Part shown: piece by piece, positions 1 to 5,939 of the stretch | How positions within the stretch are numbered: position 1 is the first letter of the stretch | Layout: each line of letters opens with the position of its first letter | Notes under the pieces: model-generated | Told to the model about the DNA's origin: nothing | What the model saw: the letters and a program-made list of their open reading frames with translations, nothing else | Database searches by the model: none | Position numbers and translations under genes: made by a program | Assembly (NCBI GenBank): GCA_934667465.1 | Contig: CAKUMG010000230.1 | Coordinates: 1 to 7,933 of the forward strand | Reading direction: 5' to 3' | From: an uncultured Actinoplanes sp. | GTDB lineage: Bacteria; Actinomycetota; Actinomycetes; Mycobacteriales; Micromonosporaceae | DNA: 7,933 nucleotides

Positions 1-141
1 ACCCAGTGGCGGCCGGTTACCGGGACGGTCGTCGGGGGGAATCGGCGATACGCCGTCGCCGGCGGACCGGGCGTGACGTGCTGTCACACCCGATCCACCG
101 GCGGCTTCGGTGCTCGCCGAGCGGGAGGGAAGGTCACCCAT
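1..141 (-). CDS. pstC: Probable N-terminus of phosphate ABC transporter permease PstC (partial)
   Basis: An open frame on the minus strand starts with ATG at 141, 47 bases after the pstS stop, and stays open to the window edge (47 codons). It encodes a hydrophilic, Pro/Gly/Arg/Asp-rich tail that ends ...DDRPGNRPPLG. Actinobacterial PstC proteins commonly carry such a disordered cytoplasmic tail before a 'GDR-hydrophobic' first membrane helix, which would lie just outside the window. An alternative start is GTG at 87, which has a better ribosome-binding match (GGTGGA, six bases upstream). ATG at 141 has no clear Shine-Dalgarno sequence. PstC would form the inner-membrane channel of the PstSCAB phosphate importer with PstA. 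The identity rests on position after pstS and the tail composition; no conserved PstC domain is visible. Confidence 0.45.
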   Translation of the reverse strand, partial: MGDLPSRSASTEAAGGSGVTARHARSAGDGVSPIPPDDRPGNRPPLG

Positions 142-188
142 GCGCTCGCTCGCTGTCGTCTAGGAGGGGGTTGTCCTGCGGGCGGTGA

Positions 189-1277
189 TCAGGAGATCGA
201 GGCGACGGCGGTCTCGACCTTGGCGCGCACCGTCTCGGGGAGCGGGGCGTAGCCCAGCTCGGCGAGGGCCTGCTGGCCGCCGGTGCTCGCGGTGTAGCTC
301 AGGAAGCCCTTGATGGCCGCGGCCTTCGGGCTGCCCGTGCTGCAGGCGATCTCGTAGGTCACGAGGACGATCGGGTACGCACCGGCCTCGGTGGTGTTGT
401 AGTCGATCGACAGCTTGAGGTCGTTGCCGGTGCCCTCGATCTTGGCGCCCGCGACGGCCTTGCCCGCGCTCTCGCCGGTCAGCTCGACGAACTCGCCGGC
501 CCCGTTCTTGACCTTGGCCATCTTCAGGTCGCTGTTCTCGGCGAACGAGAGCTCGACGTAGGAGATGCTGCCCGCGGTGCTCTTGACCGCCTGCGCGATG
601 CCGTCCGAGCCCTTGGCGCCGGTGCCGCCCGGGGCCTTCCACGCCTTGGCGTTGCTGAAGGTCCAGTCGGACTCGGCGGCCTTGCTCAGGTACTTGGTGA
701 AGTTGTCGGTGGTGCCCGACTCGTCCGAGCGGTGGACGGTGCCGATGGCGCCCGACGGCAGCGTGACGCCGGCGTTGTCGGCGGCGATGGCCGGGTCGTT
801 CCAGGTCTTGACGGTGCCGGCGAAGATCTTGGCGATGGTCGCGGCCGACAGGTTCAGGTTGTCGACACCCTCGACGTTGTAGACGACCGCGATCGGGCCG
901 GTCACCATCGGCAGGTTGAGCGCCTGGCCACCGGGGCACTTGGCGTCGGCCTGCGGCTGCTCGTCCTCCTTGAGCGCGGAGTCCGAGCCGGCGAAGTCGG
1001 CGGTGCCGGCGATGAACGCCTCGATGCCCGCGCCGGAGCCGGTGCCCTGGTAGTTGATCTGTGCGCCCGAGCACTGCGCGTTGTAGCCCTTGATCCACTC
1101 GTCCATGGCGTTCTTCTGGGCGGACGAGCCCTGGGCGGTCAGCTCGCCGGCGGCGCAGTTCTCGGCGGCGGCGGACCCGCCGGCCGCGGGCGCCTCGGTG
1201 TTGTCGGAGCCGCACGCGGTCAGCGCGAGCGTGGCGGTCAGAGCAAAACCAGCAACAAAGTACCGCTGGAGCTTCAC
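189..1277 (-). CDS. pstS: Phosphate-binding lipoprotein PstS of the PstSCAB transporter
   Basis: This 362-residue protein captures phosphate outside the membrane and hands it to PstCA. The start is GTG at 1277, preceded by AAGGGGA five bases upstream, although the frame is open further upstream to 1379. Residues 1-22 are a lipoprotein signal: a short basic start (KLQR), a hydrophobic stretch and the lipobox L-T-A-C, with lipidated Cys22 followed by a Ser/Ala/Gly-rich linker. The mature part shows the PstS ligand-binding loops: GSS at 50-52, GSGAG near 80-84, DFAGSDS near 94-100, and the hallmark HRSDESGTT at 182-190 that contacts phosphate through Arg, Asp, Ser and Thr. The C-terminus (SYTASTGGQQALAELGYAPL) is typical of the family. 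The length is normal for actinobacterial PstS. Upstream PHO-box repeats imply PhoP induction under phosphate starvation; pstC probably follows. Confidence 0.97.
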   Translation of the reverse strand: MKLQRYFVAGFALTATLALTACGSDNTEAPAAGGSAAAENCAAGELTAQGSSAQKNAMDEWIKGYNAQCSGAQINYQGTGSGAGIEAFIAGTADFAGSDSALKEDEQPQADAKCPGGQALNLPMVTGPIAVVYNVEGVDNLNLSAATIAKIFAGTVKTWNDPAIAADNAGVTLPSGAIGTVHRSDESGTTDNFTKYLSKAAESDWTFSNAKAWKAPGGTGAKGSDGIAQAVKSTAGSISYVELSFAENSDLKMAKVKNGAGEFVELTGESAGKAVAGAKIEGTGNDLKLSIDYNTTEAGAYPIVLVTYEIACSTGSPKAAAIKGFLSYTASTGGQQALAELGYAPLPETVRAKVETAVASIS

Positions 1278-1350
1278 GGGTTCCCCTTTAATGGATCGCA
1301 TCTCCGGGCTCCGTAGTCCCGGCGGCCGAAGTCTCATCGGCACAAGGGGA

Positions 1351-1378
1351 AAGCTAAGAGTGCCAGGTGACCGGTTCA
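1351..1378 (-). promoter_or_regulatory. Candidate pstS promoter
   Basis: On the minus strand, TAGCTT (1356-1351) could be a -10 element. A weak -35, TGAACC (1378-1373), lies 16 bases upstream, inside the PHO-box array. This would place the start of transcription about 65-70 bases before the pstS GTG. An overlap of PHO box and -35 is the usual arrangement in Streptomyces PhoP-activated promoters. The -10 itself is a poor match, so the placement is tentative. Confidence 0.3.
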
Positions 1379-1405
1379 CCGGGGGTAAGTGAACGCAGGG
1401 TGAAC
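1362..1405 (-). promoter_or_regulatory. PHO box: 11-base direct repeats upstream of pstS
   Basis: Read on the minus strand, four consecutive 11-base units run from 1405 to 1362: GTTCACCCTGC, GTTCACTTACC, CCCGGTGAACC and GGTCACCTGGC. Units 1, 2 and 4 match the Streptomyces PhoP direct-repeat unit G(G/T)TCAYYYRSS in its conserved first bases. Unit 3 carries the motif in reverse orientation. The phase is exactly 11 bases throughout. The array ends about 85 bases before the pstS start, the expected place for a PhoP operator that activates phosphate uptake. PhoP binding is inferred from the motif and gene context. Confidence 0.8.
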
Positions 1406-1616
1406 ACGTCGGCGCCTCCTCGTTGCCTTTGGCTGAGGGGGGGTTGTCCGTTACGTGAACCGCGCGTCCCTTGACCGATATGTCGGGGCAAACCGGGCCA
1501 CCTTGACGGCGTTGAGATCCCCCCTTGACCGTTCCGTGACCCCCATGACGGGTGGGATGTGTCCGGCGTCACCGAGTTATGACGCTGAAGGTGACCCCGC
1601 CCGTTCACCCTGCGTT
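1392..1616. repeat. Inverted 14-base repeat containing the PHO unit
   Basis: AACGCAGGGTGAAC at 1392-1405 and its exact reverse complement GTTCACCCTGCGTT at 1603-1616 flank about 197 bases upstream of pstS. The first copy is unit 1 of the proximal PHO box plus three bases of unit 2. The second faces the opposite way, toward mshD. No plus-strand gene begins beyond it, so it does not look like a divergent promoter operator. It may be a distal PhoP site. Confidence 0.6.
1498..1541 (-). promoter_or_regulatory. Distal PHO-like GTCA repeat array
   Basis: Read on the minus strand from 1541 to 1498, four adjoining 11-base units are GGTCACGGAAC, GGTCAAGGGGG, GATCTCAACGC and CGTCAAGGTGG. Units 1, 2 and 4 begin with (G/C)GTCA in perfect 11-base phase; unit 3 is degenerate. 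Another copy, GGTCAAGGGAC, lies at 1476-1466. The orientation is the same as the proximal PHO box of pstS. The outer halves of the units fit the PHO consensus poorly, so this may be a low-affinity extension of the operator or a site for another regulator. Confidence 0.45.
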
Positions 1617-1909
1617 GGTGTCACAGACGTGAGCGTCTCACGGGACCGTTACCCGAGGGTGCAAATCGGGACTCTTCACGCAGAGTGCGGGGCGCCATCG
1701 CCGGGGTTGCTCTGCGTGGGGGATTGCCGTCACGGCACGTGGTGGGTCGCCGTCGCAACGACTGAGCGTGTACGCACCCGCGGCGCGCCGCGCGCTCCGC
1801 CGCGCCCGGGCGGCGTTCGCAGCGTCGCGCGCTGCATGCCAACGCTGACCGCGTCGGAGCGCAGTCGATCCGCCCCCGGTGCGGCAGCGCGCCGCCGTCC
1901 CGCCGCGGG

Positions 1910-1925
1910 GCCCGCCGGAACGGGC
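1910..1925 (-). terminator. Possible terminator hairpin after mshD
   Basis: Four bases past the mshD stop on the minus strand, GCCCG-TTCCGG-CGGGC can form a short five-pair hairpin with a six-base loop. It is followed by GC-rich sequence and no T tract. Actinobacterial terminators often lack a T tract, but in such GC-rich DNA a stem of this size is weak evidence. Confidence 0.3.
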
Positions 1926-1928
1926 AGG

Positions 1929-2798
1929 TCAGGGGCGGGCGTATTGGATGTCGGTGGAGAAGATGTCGAAGCCCAGGCGGCGGTAGAGCGCCACCGCCGC
2001 CTCGTTCGACTCGTCCACATAGAGCAGGGCGTCGCCGAGCCCGCGCTGCGCGAGGTGCCGCAGGCCGGCCAGGCTCAGCGCGGCGCCGAGCCCTCGGCGG
2101 TGGCCGGTCGGGTCGACGCCGAGCACGTAGATCTCGCCGATCGCGGGCTCGCCGCCCTCGGCCGGATGCACCTTGGTCCAGTGGAAGCCGAGCAGCCGGT
2201 CGTCGGCCGGGTCGACGGCGAGCAGGAAGCCGGCCGGGTCGAACCAGGGCTCCGTGAAGCGCAGCCGCAGATCCTCCTCGCTCCACCGGCCCTGCTCGGG
2301 GTGGTGCGCGAAGGCGCGGGAGTTGACGCCGAGCCAGGCCTCGTCGTCCTTGCCGGGCACGAAGGCGCGGATCGCGACGCCCTCGGGTAGCGCGATCTCG
2401 GGCAGGCCGGTCAGCGGGCGGCGCATCTGCCACAGCACCCGGGCGCGCCGGAAGCCGGCCTGCTCCGCGAAGGCCCGGGCGCCGGGCTCGTCGCCGTGGG
2501 CCCAGAACTGCCGCTCGCCCTCGCCGGCCGCCGCGAGCAGGGCGGTGCCGTGCCCGCGGAGCCGGTGCTTCGGGTGCACGACCAGCTCGCCGGAGGTGCC
2601 GTGGAGATAGGCGTAGCCTGCGAGCTCGCCACTCTCGGCGTGGGCGAGGAAGTGCCGCTGGGCGTTGCCGCGCAGGCCCAGCACGCCGTCCTCGGAGAGG
2701 GGGCTGACGCCGTCGGCCTCGTCCGCCGCGGTGGCCAACGCGAGCACGTCGGCCACCTGGGCGGGGGTCAGCTGGTCGAAGGACCGCACGGCGCTCAT
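1929..2798 (-). CDS. mshD: Mycothiol synthase MshD
   Basis: This 289-residue protein has two GNAT domains. It catalyses the last step of mycothiol synthesis in the cytoplasm: acetylation of the cysteinyl amine of Cys-GlcN-Ins with acetyl-CoA. The N-terminal GNAT repeat carries ELVVHPKHRLRGHGTALL (71-88). The C-terminal catalytic repeat has the substrate-side segment NSRAFAHHPEQGRW (159-172), FHWTKVH (205-211), the strand-loop GEIYVLGVDPTGHRRGLG (221-238) that binds the CoA pyrophosphate, and LYVDESNEAAVALYRRLGF (259-277), which are hallmarks of MshD. The length is close to the mycobacterial enzyme of about 315 residues. ATG at 2798 lies five bases after the glnR stop, so the two are almost certainly co-transcribed and perhaps translationally coupled; no strong ribosome-binding site is seen. 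The same glnR-mshD order occurs in M. tuberculosis (Rv0818-Rv0819). Confidence 0.96.
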   Translation of the reverse strand: MSAVRSFDQLTPAQVADVLALATAADEADGVSPLSEDGVLGLRGNAQRHFLAHAESGELAGYAYLHGTSGELVVHPKHRLRGHGTALLAAAGEGERQFWAHGDEPGARAFAEQAGFRRARVLWQMRRPLTGLPEIALPEGVAIRAFVPGKDDEAWLGVNSRAFAHHPEQGRWSEEDLRLRFTEPWFDPAGFLLAVDPADDRLLGFHWTKVHPAEGGEPAIGEIYVLGVDPTGHRRGLGAALSLAGLRHLAQRGLGDALLYVDESNEAAVALYRRLGFDIFSTDIQYARP

Positions 2799-2803
2799 GT
2801 CGC

Positions 2804-3526
2804 TCAGACCGGCAGCGAGACGGGCTCGTTGTCGGGGAGCTGGCGGCCGGACGGCGGCACGACGAACTTGTAGCCGACCTGGCGCACCGTGCCGATCATC
2901 GACTCGTACTCCGAGCCGAGCTTGGCGCGCAGGCGACGGACGTGCACGTCGACCGTGCGGGTGCCACCGAAGTAGTCGTAACCCCAGACCTCGCGGAGCA
3001 GCTGGTCGCGGGTGAAGACCCGGCCCGGGTGCTGCGCCAGGAACTTGAGCAGCTCGAACTCCTTGTAGGTGAGGTCGAGCGGCCGGCCCTTGAGCTTGGC
3101 GGCGTAGGTGTCGGGGTCGATGTTGAGCTCACCGGCCCGGACGGAGCCGTTGGCCCCCGCGGTCGCGTTGCTCAGGCGGCCGACGCCCAGGCGCAGCCGG
3201 GCCTCGACCTCGGCCGGGCCGGCGGTGGCCAGGATGACGTCGTCGACGCCCCAGTCCGCGTTGAGGGCGATCAGGCCGGCCTCGGTCACCACGGCGATCA
3301 GCGGCACACCGATGCCTGTGGCGTGCAGCATGCGGCACGTGGCACGGGCCTCGGAGAGCTCGGAGCGGGCGTCCACCAGCACGGCGTCCGGGCTCGGGCC
3401 CGACACCAGGGTGCGGACGTCGCGCGGGGCGGTCCGCACGGAATGGGGCAGCAGGTCCAGCGCGGGCAGCACGGCGGAAGGCTCGCCGGCACGGGCCGTC
3501 ACCAACAGGAGAAGTTCCACACTCAC
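2804..3526 (-). CDS. glnR: GlnR, OmpR-family orphan regulator of nitrogen metabolism
   Basis: This 240-residue transcription factor has an atypical receiver domain (about residues 4-115) and a winged-helix DNA-binding domain (about 128-222). The DNA-binding domain contains the OmpR/GlnR signature [20 protein letters not shown], then [21 protein letters not shown] and RRLRAKLG. The receiver has ADWGVDD and [13 protein letters not shown] stretches very like Streptomyces GlnR, and a lone Asp52 (VLVDARSEL) matching the conserved GlnR aspartate. The usual acidic pocket of phosphorylated receivers appears absent, consistent with GlnR being an orphan regulator that dimerises without classical phosphorylation. 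GlnR activates or represses glnA, amtB and nitrogen assimilation genes in actinobacteria. The start is GTG 3526 (GAGG six bases upstream); GTG 3520 is equally possible. No sensor kinase is adjacent. mshD follows five bases later. Confidence 0.95.
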   Translation of the reverse strand: MSVELLLLVTARAGEPSAVLPALDLLPHSVRTAPRDVRTLVSGPSPDAVLVDARSELSEARATCRMLHATGIGVPLIAVVTEAGLIALNADWGVDDVILATAGPAEVEARLRLGVGRLSNATAGANGSVRAGELNIDPDTYAAKLKGRPLDLTYKEFELLKFLAQHPGRVFTRDQLLREVWGYDYFGGTRTVDVHVRRLRAKLGSEYESMIGTVRQVGYKFVVPPSGRQLPDNEPVSLPV

Positions 3527-3852
3527 CTCGATCCTCGCGGCACGAGGGCCGCTCGGGTGACCCGGTCTGCACGACGCGCGGCCGCACAACCGGAAGGGTC
3601 TCGTCCCGGCGTCACCGACGGGTGGGCAAGGACCACCTTAACCGATGCATCCGCTTGTTCACCCGCTCGCGATCTCCGTGTGACGTGACGAACGCTCCCG
3701 GGATGCCCGAACGGGGGGCCGGTAACCCCCCTTTCACCCGAGCGACACGTCACGCTGCGTGCGAGCGTGGTCAAGCTTCAGTGATCATGGCGAAGCGGCG
3801 GTTCCCGCCCGCGATGCGCGCGATGCGGCCCGGGTCTGGCACCATCGCAGGC
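3527..3852. other. Divergent intergenic region between glnR and the membrane protein gene
   Basis: No gene is supported in these 326 bases. Besides the glnR promoter, the region holds the inverted repeat GGGGGG-CCGGTAA-CCCCCC (3713-3731), followed by TTTCACCC. The same stretch contains GTAAC (3722-3726), six bases, then TTCAC (3733-3737), which has the spacing of a GlnR box (GTnAC-n6-GAAAC) but only the first half matches. An in-frame ATG at 3787 could extend the membrane protein by 22 residues. It lacks a ribosome-binding site. Confidence 0.5.
3635..3661 (-). promoter_or_regulatory. Candidate glnR promoter overlapped by a PHO-like half-site
   Basis: On the minus strand TAAGGT (3640-3635) is a good actinobacterial -10. 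TGAACA (3661-3656) could be a -35, with a short 15-base spacer. Transcription would start about 100 bases before the glnR start. The -35 region is the complement of GTTCACCCGCT (3657-3667), a single PHO-type unit facing the other way. PhoP control of glnR is known in Streptomyces, but one unit without a phased partner is weak evidence here. Confidence 0.35.
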
Positions 3853-4848
3853 GTGTTTCCTCCAACCCCGCGTGACAGCGACGCCTGGGACAGCGATGTC
3901 TCCCGGGAGATCGCCCGGTCGGCGCCGGCCCGTGGCGGCTTCTACGCCGGTGACCGCCCCGAGGAGCAGCGCCCGGAGCCCGGGGAGGACGAGGAGGACT
4001 TCGAGGAGGAGATCAGGGTCGTCCCCGTGCGCCGGCAGCTGTCGGTGGCCATCGGCGGGTTCGCGGCCCTGCTCGGCGCGGGCCTGGTGTTCGGCGCGCA
4101 GACGACGGGACCGGACGCCCGCATCCCGTACGCGATCGTGATCGTCGGGGTGCAGCTGCTCTATGTCCTGGCCTTCACGATGGCGATCCGGCCCCCGGCG
4201 GCCGGGATCGTCGCCGGCATCTCCGTCGCGACCGGGGCCGTGGCAGCCTGGATCGCGGCGACCTCGGCGTCGCCGGACCTGCTGCCGCTGCTCTATGTCC
4301 TGGGCGGCGGGTTCCTCGCGGCCCTGATCGGCCAGGCGGTCCGGGCCCAGGACAGGCACCGGATCCGCGACGGGCTCGGCGGCACGTTCCTGGTGCCGTT
4401 CGGCGTGGTGTGCCTGGCCGTGCTGATCCTGCTCACCCGCATCCCGGTCGGCACCCAGGCCGTCCTGGTGTGCCTGGCCGCGGCGGCGGTGACGCTGCTG
4501 GCGGCGCACCTGACCGACGCCGTCTGGCCCAGGCCCCGGGTCGCACCGCAGGTGCCGCGCGGCGCGGCCGGCATCGTGCTGGGCACGATGCTGGGCACGC
4601 TCACCGCAGCCGGGCTGGGCAGCGTGCTGGTACTGCCGTTCACCCCCGGCAAGGGCGCGGTGCTGGGGCTGGTCGTGGCCGGTTTCGCGGCCCTGATCGA
4701 CCTGGCCGTCAACTACTCGGAGGCGGGCCGCGGCATGGCCGGTGCGGCGCCGACGCTGTGGGTGGCCCGCCACATGCAGGGGCCGCTCGGCGCGTTCGCC
4801 CTGGCGGTGCCGGCGACGTACGTGATGACGGTCTTCTTTCTCTCCTGA
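3853..4848 (+). CDS. Unrecognised multi-pass membrane protein with acidic N-terminal tail
   Basis: I do not recognise this 331-residue protein. Residues 1-60 are hydrophilic and acidic, with a run GEDEEDFEEE at 44-53, and are probably cytoplasmic. About nine hydrophobic segments follow, roughly at 63-82, 91-112, 116-136, 142-163, 176-195, 200-220, 236-262, 268-287 and 311-330. A basic loop, RAQDRHRIRD, lies at 164-173. Near the C-terminus FTPGKGAVLG (263-272) and LIDLAVNYSEAGRG (281-294) sit in and after the eighth segment and could be functional loops. Start: GTG 3853 was chosen because the protein pattern begins there (VFPPTPRDSDAWD). CACCAT seven bases upstream would make it leaderless. 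ATG 3787 is the alternative. It is divergent from glnR and lies 107 bases before the LmeA-like gene, so an envelope role is a guess from context only. Confidence 0.88.
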   Translation: MFPPTPRDSDAWDSDVSREIARSAPARGGFYAGDRPEEQRPEPGEDEEDFEEEIRVVPVRRQLSVAIGGFAALLGAGLVFGAQTTGPDARIPYAIVIVGVQLLYVLAFTMAIRPPAAGIVAGISVATGAVAAWIAATSASPDLLPLLYVLGGGFLAALIGQAVRAQDRHRIRDGLGGTFLVPFGVVCLAVLILLTRIPVGTQAVLVCLAAAAVTLLAAHLTDAVWPRPRVAPQVPRGAAGIVLGTMLGTLTAAGLGSVLVLPFTPGKGAVLGLVVAGFAALIDLAVNYSEAGRGMAGAAPTLWVARHMQGPLGAFALAVPATYVMTVFFLS

Positions 4849-4955
4849 CTTGTCCCCTCGGAACGCGGGGTGTCCTGCGGGCGTGCGGTGGGCATATACC
4901 GTCGCCAGACGTCGCCGACCGGCGGTGACAGCCGTCATTGCGAGGTGCTCTTCAC

Positions 4956-5747
4956 GTGGCAGAGGTCTACGGGACGGAACGGCCGCGCCGGAAGCGGCGT
5001 GGCCGCCGGCTGCTGATCACCTTCCTGGTGCTGCTGATCCTGCTCGCCGCGCTGCTCGCGGTGGCCGACCGGGTGGCCGTCTCCTATGCGGAACGGACCA
5101 TCGGCGACCGCGTCGCCGAGCAGCTCGCCGCCGAGCAGGCCACGGCGCAGCAGCCCGACGTCACCGTCGAGGGAGTGCCGTTCCTGACCCAGGTCGCCGC
5201 CGGCAAGTACGAGGAAGTGAAGATTCAGCTGCGCGACTTCTCGGCCCCCGCCGAGAACAACCAGACGATCAAGATGCCGACGGTGGACGTCCGCGCCCTG
5301 GACGTCTCCGCGCCGCTCGACACGGTCCGCACCGGCAACGGCGAGATCACGGTCGGCACCGTGACCGGCGTGGGCACGATCGCGTACGCGGATCTCGCCG
5401 CCCTCATCGGCCGCGAGGGGCTCACCGTCTCGGAACAGGGCGGCCGGCTCGTCGGCACCGGCCCGATCGAGGCCCTCGGCCAGACGTTCCAGCTCAGCGG
5501 CGCGGCGAATCTCGAGGTCGTGGACGGCGTCGTCCGGGTGCGTTTCTCCGATGTGACAGCCGAGGGCCTGCCCGCGGTCCCGCTGGTGCAGAACCTCGTC
5601 GACAACTACGTCAAGAGCCTCTCCTACGACCTGAAGGTCCCGGCGCTGCCGCTCGGGATGCAGGTGCAGAAGGTGGAGCCCCGGCCGGAAGGCCTGGTGG
5701 TGACGTTCGGCGCGAACAATGTGCCACTGCAGTCGGGCGGAGTGTGA
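4956..5747 (+). CDS. lmeA: LmeA-like DUF2993 envelope protein
   Basis: This 263-residue DUF2993 protein corresponds by family and position to mycobacterial LmeA (Rv0817c), a cell-envelope protein that binds phospholipids and is needed for mannan elongation of lipomannan. Residues 7-18 are strongly basic (TERPRRKRRGRR), followed by one hydrophobic segment at about 19-38, so the rest faces outside as a signal-anchored or secreted domain. The DUF2993 body begins with AERTIGDRVAEQL (45-57). It then has VEGVPFLTQVAAGKYEEVKIQL (71-92), whose 'G-PFL-Q-AG-Y-V' pattern is the family hallmark, and ends in repeated beta-strand sequence with LVVTFGANNVPLQ. GTG at 4956 is the start, with GAGGTG eight bases upstream. 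TACCGT at 4897-4902 is a possible -10. No lipobox is seen. The role in a non-mycobacterial host, which may lack lipomannan of that type, is inferred. Confidence 0.87.
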   Translation: MAEVYGTERPRRKRRGRRLLITFLVLLILLAALLAVADRVAVSYAERTIGDRVAEQLAAEQATAQQPDVTVEGVPFLTQVAAGKYEEVKIQLRDFSAPAENNQTIKMPTVDVRALDVSAPLDTVRTGNGEITVGTVTGVGTIAYADLAALIGREGLTVSEQGGRLVGTGPIEALGQTFQLSGAANLEVVDGVVRVRFSDVTAEGLPAVPLVQNLVDNYVKSLSYDLKVPALPLGMQVQKVEPRPEGLVVTFGANNVPLQSGGV

Positions 5748-5800
5748 CGGCGGCCTCCGTCCCGGATGCTGGTTGACGGTGTTCCGTGCTCTGGAACCGC

Positions 5801-5817
5801 TGGTAGGGTCCTTCCCC
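5801..5817 (+). promoter_or_regulatory. Extended -10 promoter giving a leaderless leader-peptide mRNA
   Basis: TGGTAGGGT (5801-5809) is an extended -10: TGn then TAGGGT at 5804-5809, matching TAnnnT. Only eight bases (pyrimidine-rich) separate it from the ATG at 5818, so transcription should begin at or next to that ATG. No Shine-Dalgarno sequence precedes the ATG, which fits leaderless translation. No good -35 is visible at 17-18 bases, as is common with extended -10 promoters; TTGACG at 5773 is too far away (25 bases). Confidence 0.6.
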
Positions 5818-5895
5818 ATGAGCCTGTTGCTCACCAAGAGGCGCGCGGTCGACCTGTGCCGCGTGGCCGCCTGCCTGTGTTGCCCCGTTCTCTGA
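5818..5895 (+). CDS. Cysteine-rich leader peptide upstream of the sulfurtransferase operon
   Basis: This is a 25-codon open frame, ATG to TGA, with peptide pattern MSLLLTKRRAVDLC-RVAAC-L-CC-PVL. Four of the 25 residues are Cys (14, 19, 21, 22), and the last two are adjacent (TGT TGC). It sits in the leader of a sulfur-transfer operon, begins at the predicted transcription start, and its end is embedded in an RNA hairpin. Leaderless polycysteine leader ORFs upstream of the homologous cysA2/sseC operon in mycobacteria act as cysteine-responsive attenuators. The present peptide, with its clustered C-terminal Cys codons and stop just beyond, fits that class. By that precedent, cysteine shortage would stall the ribosome at codons 19-22, change the RNA fold and raise expression of the downstream genes. 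The peptide itself need not have a function. Confidence 0.85.
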   Translation: MSLLLTKRRAVDLCRVAACLCCPVL

Positions 5896-5937
5896 CACGG
5901 GGCCACTAGCGCATTCCCTTTTCTGCCCGGCAGTGGC
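5882..5937 (+). promoter_or_regulatory. Mutually exclusive leader RNA hairpins
   Basis: Hairpin A is a perfect seven-pair stem, GCCCCGT (5882-5888) with ACGGGGC (5897-5903), whose eight-base loop holds the leader stop codon. Hairpin B pairs GCCACT (5902-5907) with AGTGGC (5932-5937). Both need bases 5902-5903, so they exclude each other. A ribosome stalled at the CC codons (5878-5883) or ending at the stop (5893-5895) would cover part of hairpin A and favour B. The loop of B contains TCCCTT (5915-5920), complementary to the ribosome-binding site of the sulfurtransferase gene. The pairings are read by eye, without energy calculations. Confidence 0.55.
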
Positions 5938-5939
5938 GC

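Larger units (their letters stand above)
1406..1928. other. Long regulatory intergenic region between mshD and pstS
   Basis: About 520 bases separate the mshD stop from the proximal PHO box, and I find no convincing gene here. Open frames crossing it are continuations of shadow frames from mshD. It holds a distal GTCA repeat array (1498-1541), an isolated GTTCACGTAAC unit on the minus strand (1460-1450, 55 bases or five repeat lengths from the proximal array), an inverted 14-base copy of the PHO unit (1603-1616), the inverted repeat CGTGAG-CGT-CTCACG (1628-1642), and a perfect 14-base GC palindrome CGCGGCGCGCCGCG (1779-1792). The half nearest pstS is the less GC-rich one, as expected for regulatory DNA. 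Confidence 0.6.

Noticed and set aside
160..1215. A 351-codon Arg-rich open frame on the minus strand over pstS
   Set aside because: It is a frame-shifted shadow of pstS, with low-complexity RRGHR-type composition typical of GC-rich DNA. pstS has clear signal and ligand motifs in its own frame.
1469..1530. Three CCTTGAC(C/G)G copies (1469, 1501, 1523) as plus-strand -35 boxes
   Set aside because: No matching -10 elements follow at 16-18 bases and there is no plus-strand gene downstream. Read on the other strand they are better explained as GTCA direct-repeat units of the PHO-like array.
1354..1608. An 84-codon minus-strand open frame upstream of pstS
   Set aside because: It covers the PHO box and promoter, has no recognisable motif, and its codons lack the strong G/C third-position bias seen in the real genes.
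1779..1792. The perfect 14-base palindrome CGCGGCGCGCCGCG
   Set aside because: It is made only of G and C in a very GC-rich stretch, so it is expected by chance. No gene start or phased partner lies next to it.
1455..2390. A 311-codon plus-strand open frame over the intergenic region and mshD
   Set aside because: It runs antisense to mshD for much of its length, has no ribosome-binding site, and its composition matches a shadow frame.
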